From Hymenobacter artigasi (GTDB taxonomy: Bacteria; Bacteroidota; Bacteroidia; Cytophagales; Hymenobacteraceae), in the NCBI RefSeq assembly GCF_012275535.1, contig NZ_JAAVTK010000001.1, forward strand, positions 620,001 to 684,000: 64,000 nt of DNA, read 5' to 3'. A model generated the notes under the pieces. That model was not told the origin of the DNA, did no database searches, and worked only from the letters and a program-made list of their open reading frames with translations. Position 1 is the first letter of the stretch, and every line of letters begins with the position of its first letter. The position numbers and the translations under genes were made by a program. Positions 60,801 to 64,000 of the stretch are shown in pieces.

Positions 60801-61391
60801 ATGAAAAACATCATCTTCTTCGGCGACAGCCTTACCGCCGGCCACGGCCTGCCGGCCGCCAACAGCTTCCCCAGCATCTTACAGCAGCGGCTCGATAACC
60901 AGTCGCTTCCTTATAAAGCCTACAACTACGGCGCGAGTGGCGAAACCAGCGCCGGCGGCCGCCAGCGTCTGTCCGCCGTGCTGGCCCGCCACCCGATTGA
61001 CTTATTTGTGCTGGCCCTGGGGGCCAACGACGGCATCCGGGGCATCCCGGTCCGCGAAACCACCCAAAACCTGCAGTTCATCATCGATGCCGTGCGGCGG
61101 CAGTACCCGGAGGCCCAGCTGGTGCTGGCCGGCCTGGAGTTTCCCTTCGACCTTGGCCCGCTCGGTGGCCACCGCCTGGCCCACTACGCCACCGAGTTCA
61201 AAGCCCTCTTCCGCACCCTGGCCGATAAAAACGCCCTGCCCTTCGTGCCCTTCCTACTACAAGGCGTGCTGGGAAACCGTGCGCTGAACCTGGCCGACGG
61301 CGTTCACCCCAACGCGGCGGGCCAGAAAATTCTGGCCGAAAACGTGTGGCAGGTGCTGGGGCCGCTGTTGCAACAGCCAGTTGCTCAGTAG
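60801..61391 (+). CDS. SGNH/GDSL hydrolase (TesA-like arylesterase)
   Basis: From ATG 60801 the protein has 196 residues: block I FFGDSLTAGHGLP (nucleophile Ser), Gly block YNYGASGETSAGG, block III LALGANDGIRGIP (Asn) and block V LADGVHPNAAGQKI (Asp/His). This is the TesA/arylesterase pattern. There is no clear signal peptide, so it may be cytoplasmic, unlike the lipoprotein relative at 42093. Confidence 0.92.
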   Translation: MKNIIFFGDSLTAGHGLPAANSFPSILQQRLDNQSLPYKAYNYGASGETSAGGRQRLSAVLARHPIDLFVLALGANDGIRGIPVRETTQNLQFIIDAVRRQYPEAQLVLAGLEFPFDLGPLGGHRLAHYATEFKALFRTLADKNALPFVPFLLQGVLGNRALNLADGVHPNAAGQKILAENVWQVLGPLLQQPVAQ

Positions 61392-61401
61392 TATAGTGAT
61401 T

Positions 61402-61515
61402 ATCGAACCGTCATGCCGAGCGCAGCCGAGGCATCTCGCGTGTGTTAGTAATTCATTCGATTGAGTCACTGCAGCACGCGAGATGCCTCGGCTGCGCTCG
61501 GCATGACGGTTCGAT
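61402..61515. repeat. GTCAT-family palindrome, perfect 41-bp arms
   Basis: Arms 61402-61442 and 61475-61515 are exact reverse complements (ATCGAACCGTCATGCCGAGC outward). The loop begins near TGTGTTAGTAATT, as in the copy at 27206. It separates convergent genes. Confidence 0.94.
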
Positions 61516-61524
61516 TAGCCGGCC

Positions 61525-62451
61525 CTAAAACCCAAACAAATTCCCCTGCACCGGCTGCGGAATAATGTGCGGCGGCGGCACCACAATCCCCGTCAGCCCC
61601 CGGATTTTCTCCAGTAAGTACTGGGCGAAAACCGGCGCGTGGCGCACGTCCTTCTGGTGAATGAAGAAGTAGACTTCGTGCACGCCCTGGGCCACCCAGG
61701 CGGCAATGCGTTCGGCCCAGGCATCGGCGCGCTGATAGTCGGTGCTGTGCAGGCCGTGGCCGTTGAAGCGGATGAAGGCTGTGGGCGTGGTGAGGCGCAG
61801 GGGCAGCACGTCGCGCCGGCCGGCCACGTCGGTTATCACCAGCGTTTTGCCCAGAGCTTCGAGGGTGGCGAATACGGCATCGGTCAAAACCGGGTCGGCA
61901 AACCAGCGCGGGTGGCGCAGCTCCACGGCCAGCGGCACGGTAGTGGGGAAGTCGACGAGGAAGCGTTCCAGGCGCGGCAGGTGCTCGGGGCCGAAGTGCG
62001 GCGGCAGCTGCAAAAAGGCCCAGCCTAGGTTCTCGCCCAGCCCTTCGAAGGCCCGCGCCGTGGTCACCACCAAGTCGTCGGCCTGGAATAGCTCCCGCTC
62101 GTGGCTGATGCTGCGCGGCAGCTTGGGGCAGAACTTAAAGCCGGAATTCGGCCCCACGGCCTCGCGCCAGCGCCGCACGGTGGTGGCATCCGGGATGCGG
62201 TAGTGCGTGGTATTCAGCTCGATGCTATTGAACTGCTGCGCGTAGTAGCGCAGGTAATCGGGCTCCCTGATGCCGGCGGGGAAGTACGTGCCGAGCCACT
62301 CCTTGTTCGTCCAGATGGGGCAGCCCACGTAAATGCGGGCCGGCGTGGGCTGCGTGGGCCGGGCGCGGGCCAGCACGCGGGCCGTCTCGGGGTGGTCGGG
62401 CGGCAGGCTGAAATCAACGTAGCGAAGGTCGGGCAAGCGGCCAAAATCCAT
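61525..62451 (-). CDS. DUF72 domain-containing protein
   Basis: The 308-residue protein has the DUF72 TIM-barrel landmarks: ARIYVGCPIWTNKEWLGTYF near residue 37, FNSIELNTTHYRIPDATTVR, FKFCPKLPRSISHERELF, GWAFLQLPPHFGP, AVELRHPRWF and a YFFIHQKDVRHAPVFAQYLL end. The family's biochemical role is not established. A TACCTTTG box ends four bases before its ATG, which suggests a leaderless mRNA. Confidence 0.9.
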   Translation of the reverse strand: MDFGRLPDLRYVDFSLPPDHPETARVLARARPTQPTPARIYVGCPIWTNKEWLGTYFPAGIREPDYLRYYAQQFNSIELNTTHYRIPDATTVRRWREAVGPNSGFKFCPKLPRSISHERELFQADDLVVTTARAFEGLGENLGWAFLQLPPHFGPEHLPRLERFLVDFPTTVPLAVELRHPRWFADPVLTDAVFATLEALGKTLVITDVAGRRDVLPLRLTTPTAFIRFNGHGLHSTDYQRADAWAERIAAWVAQGVHEVYFFIHQKDVRHAPVFAQYLLEKIRGLTGIVVPPPHIIPQPVQGNLFGF

Positions 62452-62797
62452 GGGGCAAAGGTAGGGTTAGGGCCCGGCGGCGGGCTACTACTCTTACGAA
62501 AAAAACCGGACTTGCGCAACCCGGTTCCGAAGGTAGTCGTAGGGCCGATGCCCAAATTTTACACCCGTCGCATAATCTAATTTTCGCACCTACGCAATGC
62601 CAAAGGCCTCATTCGGCAAAATATACTTTGAGGCAACCTCACGGCTACTTTTAACCCCAACATGAAGATTAATTAAATGCAAAATTTCTGGATAAAGGAC
62701 AATTTTTAACCTAATTCGGTTAGTAGAGGTCAGTGGATTTTTAGCATTGCTCAAATGGATGGGTCTATGTTTGTCCTGCTCACCATCTGCGAATCGC
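62452..62797. other. Divergent intergenic region
   Basis: This 346-base gap holds the -7 box of the DUF72 gene at its left end and is AT-rich between about 62630 and 62720. A short frame crosses it on the minus strand but has no coding support. No promoter for rlpA is clear. Confidence 0.5.
62456..62463 (-). promoter_or_regulatory. -7 box almost adjoining the DUF72 start
   Basis: TACCTTTG on the minus strand ends four bases before the ATG, as for lptB; this suggests leaderless transcription. Confidence 0.5.
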
Positions 62798-63685
62798 ATG
62801 ATTTTATTTCGCCGCCTACAAGTACTCGTCCTTTCCAGTTGCTTCTTTTTTCTGCTGACTTTGTTGAGCGCCTCAGCGCGCACCGCCCCCGGTACCACCA
62901 AAGCAGCTTCCGCCTCTCGCCACGCTACCACGGTGTTGCGGGGCCGGGCCTCCTGGTATGGCAGTTACTTCCAAGGCCGGCGCACCACCAGCGGCGAGCG
63001 CTACAACCGCTTTCAATACACCTGCGCCCACAAGACGCTGCCCTTCGGCACCCGCCTGCGGGTTACGAACGTGAAGAACGGCAAGTCGGTCGTGGTGCGG
63101 GTTTCCGACCGGGGCCCGTTCCGTCACCAGCGCATCATTGATTTGTCGGAAGCCGCCGCCAAGCCCCTGGGCGTGGTTGAGTGCGGTGCCGCCACCGTGG
63201 TAGCCGAAGTAGTAGCCCCCGAAACGCCCCTTGGCCCCGCTTCCACCCCCGAAAACCTGGCCGCCCTCTTCGCCGCCGACCCCAACCCCGACGCCGCCTT
63301 CACCACCTACTCCGTAACCCCGGAAGCCCCCATCAGCCCCGCCGACTCAGTGGCCCGGGTTGGCGCCACGGCAAAGCTCATCGCGGCTGCCACCACCAGC
63401 AAGGCCGAGGTCATCACGGCCACCGAATCGGTGAACTGCCCGGCGGGCTTCCTCATTCAGGCCGGCTCTTTTATTGATGCCGCCAATGCCCAAACGGTGC
63501 AGGCCCGCATCAAGGCGCTGCTGCCCGAGCTCACCGTGAGCATTTCCCAGGATTTGCTCGATGGCCGCCAGCGCAGCCGCGTGCTCGTGGGCCAGTTTGG
63601 TGAGCGCCCCGAGGCCGAAGCCATTCGCCAGCAATTGCTGGTCTGGGGCATTGGTGGGCTGGTGCGCGAAGTCGCGCTGCGGTGA
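62798..63685 (+). CDS. RlpA-like protein with SPOR domain
   Basis: From ATG 62798 the protein has 295 residues: a signal peptide (FRRLQVLVLSSCFFFLLTLL), then a double-psi beta-barrel (GRASWYGSYFQGRRTTSGER, then CAHKTLPFGTRLRVTN and VVRVSDRGPFRHQRIIDLSE) with the conserved Asp in DRGPF. A Pro/Ala-rich linker leads to a C-terminal SPOR domain (FLIQAGSFIDAANAQTVQAR), which binds denuded peptidoglycan at division sites. RlpA enzymes are lytic transglycosylases. A terminator follows. Confidence 0.92.
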   Translation: MILFRRLQVLVLSSCFFFLLTLLSASARTAPGTTKAASASRHATTVLRGRASWYGSYFQGRRTTSGERYNRFQYTCAHKTLPFGTRLRVTNVKNGKSVVVRVSDRGPFRHQRIIDLSEAAAKPLGVVECGAATVVAEVVAPETPLGPASTPENLAALFAADPNPDAAFTTYSVTPEAPISPADSVARVGATAKLIAAATTSKAEVITATESVNCPAGFLIQAGSFIDAANAQTVQARIKALLPELTVSISQDLLDGRQRSRVLVGQFGERPEAEAIRQQLLVWGIGGLVREVALR

Positions 63686-63763
63686 AAATAGCATTGCTCT
63701 GATACGCCAATACTAGCCGCAGAGCGGCGACATATCGGTAGCAGCACCGCTCCCAATCATTTT

Positions 63764-63819
63764 AAAGCCCCGGCGGGGCGACACTTGAATCAACGAGTGT
63801 CGCCCCGCTGGGGCTTTTG
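63764..63819 (+). terminator. Inverted repeat acting as terminator of rlpA
   Basis: Arms 63764-63785 and 63796-63817 (22 bp, one mismatch; AAAGCCCCGGCGGGGCGACA outward) are followed by T residues. Confidence 0.8.
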
Positions 63820-63910
63820 CTATTTTGACTTTTCTGCTTCCTACCAACATGCCGCCGCGCTGCGGCTTCGGGCAGTAGCTTGCGCCCGGAAACCCAACTC
63901 ACTATCTGCC

Positions 63911-64000
63911 ATGATAAAAGCGCTTCTGACTCTGGCCGCGTGCCTCACCCTTATCTGGGTGCTGAATACCAAACAGGGCAACCTGCCGCCCTTCGGCAAG
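63911..64000 (+). CDS. Penicillin acylase family protein, N-terminus (runs off window)
   Basis: Thirty codons are present before the window ends: MIKALLTLAACLTLIWVLNT, then KQGNLPPFGK. The hydrophobic lead and the LNTKxGxxPPxGK pattern match the start of Bacteroidota penicillin-acylase-type Ntn hydrolases. The catalytic parts are outside the window, so the call rests only on this short segment. Confidence 0.6.
   Translation, partial: MIKALLTLAACLTLIWVLNTKQGNLPPFGK

Noticed and set aside
62590-62931. 113-codon minus-strand frame in the gap before rlpA
   Set aside because: It overlaps the rlpA signal peptide region, has no recognisable domain, and its sequence changes character where the coding strand begins.
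1-64000. CRISPR arrays, tRNA or rRNA genes, prophage genes, transposases
   Set aside because: I looked for regularly spaced repeats, cloverleaf-like segments and typical protein motifs and found none. The repeats present are isolated inverted pairs, not arrays.

Overview
The window is GC-rich, densely coded DNA from a member of the Bacteroidota, most likely a Hymenobacter-like cytophagale. This is inferred from TAnnTTTG-type -7 promoter boxes, a TonB-dependent receptor, a type IX secretion (Por) C-terminal domain on an alkaline phosphatase, TlpA-, AIM24-, GH3- and YwqK-type proteins, and the FadL/GDSL-lipase pair. I saw no rRNA, tRNA, CRISPR array, transposase or phage gene. About 55 genes are supported; the first (TlpA-like) and last (penicillin acylase-like) are cut by the window edges.

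Layout. 1-5.5 kb: TlpA-like protein, radA, then a cNMP-domain histidine kinase followed by a response regulator fused to a thioredoxin-reductase-like flavoprotein. 5.6-12.0 kb: a minus-strand nucleotide-sugar operon (acetyltransferase, UDP-HexNAc dehydrogenase, galE, rfbB, WbpP-like epimerase, rfbA). 12-36 kb: a mixed region where seven different multi-spanning GT-C-type membrane proteins and two polyprenyl-phosphate sugar synthases (GT2) are interleaved with a GH16 hydrolase, two tandem lipoproteins and tryptophan/kynurenine catabolic genes (aldehyde dehydrogenase, SDR, 3-hydroxyanthranilate dioxygenase, ACMS decarboxylase, kynureninase). 36-52 kb: YwqK-type lipoprotein, AIM24, GH3-like protein, lptB, FadL, GDSL lipoprotein, YpdA, methyltransferase, alkaline phosphatase, propeller protein, htpG. 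52-64 kb: small secreted protein plus TonB receptor, ECF sigma factor, a ClpP-family protease, CDF transporter, MFS transporter, small proteins, GDSL hydrolase, DUF72, RlpA.

How the genes work together. Kynureninase, 3-hydroxyanthranilate dioxygenase, ACMS decarboxylase and the aldehyde dehydrogenase form consecutive steps from 3-hydroxykynurenine to 2-aminomuconate. The sugar operon feeds surface polysaccharide synthesis, and the GT2/GT-C proteins probably add lipid-linked sugars outside the inner membrane.

The most unusual content lies between genes. Many gaps contain long inverted repeats. Some belong to repeated families, and three such repeats encode the C-terminal residues of the neighbouring protein. 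Others have arms built from short repeated words that differ at each locus but share one architecture. A decayed kynureninase fragment between two paralogous membrane genes shows that a membrane-protein/kynureninase unit was once duplicated in tandem.
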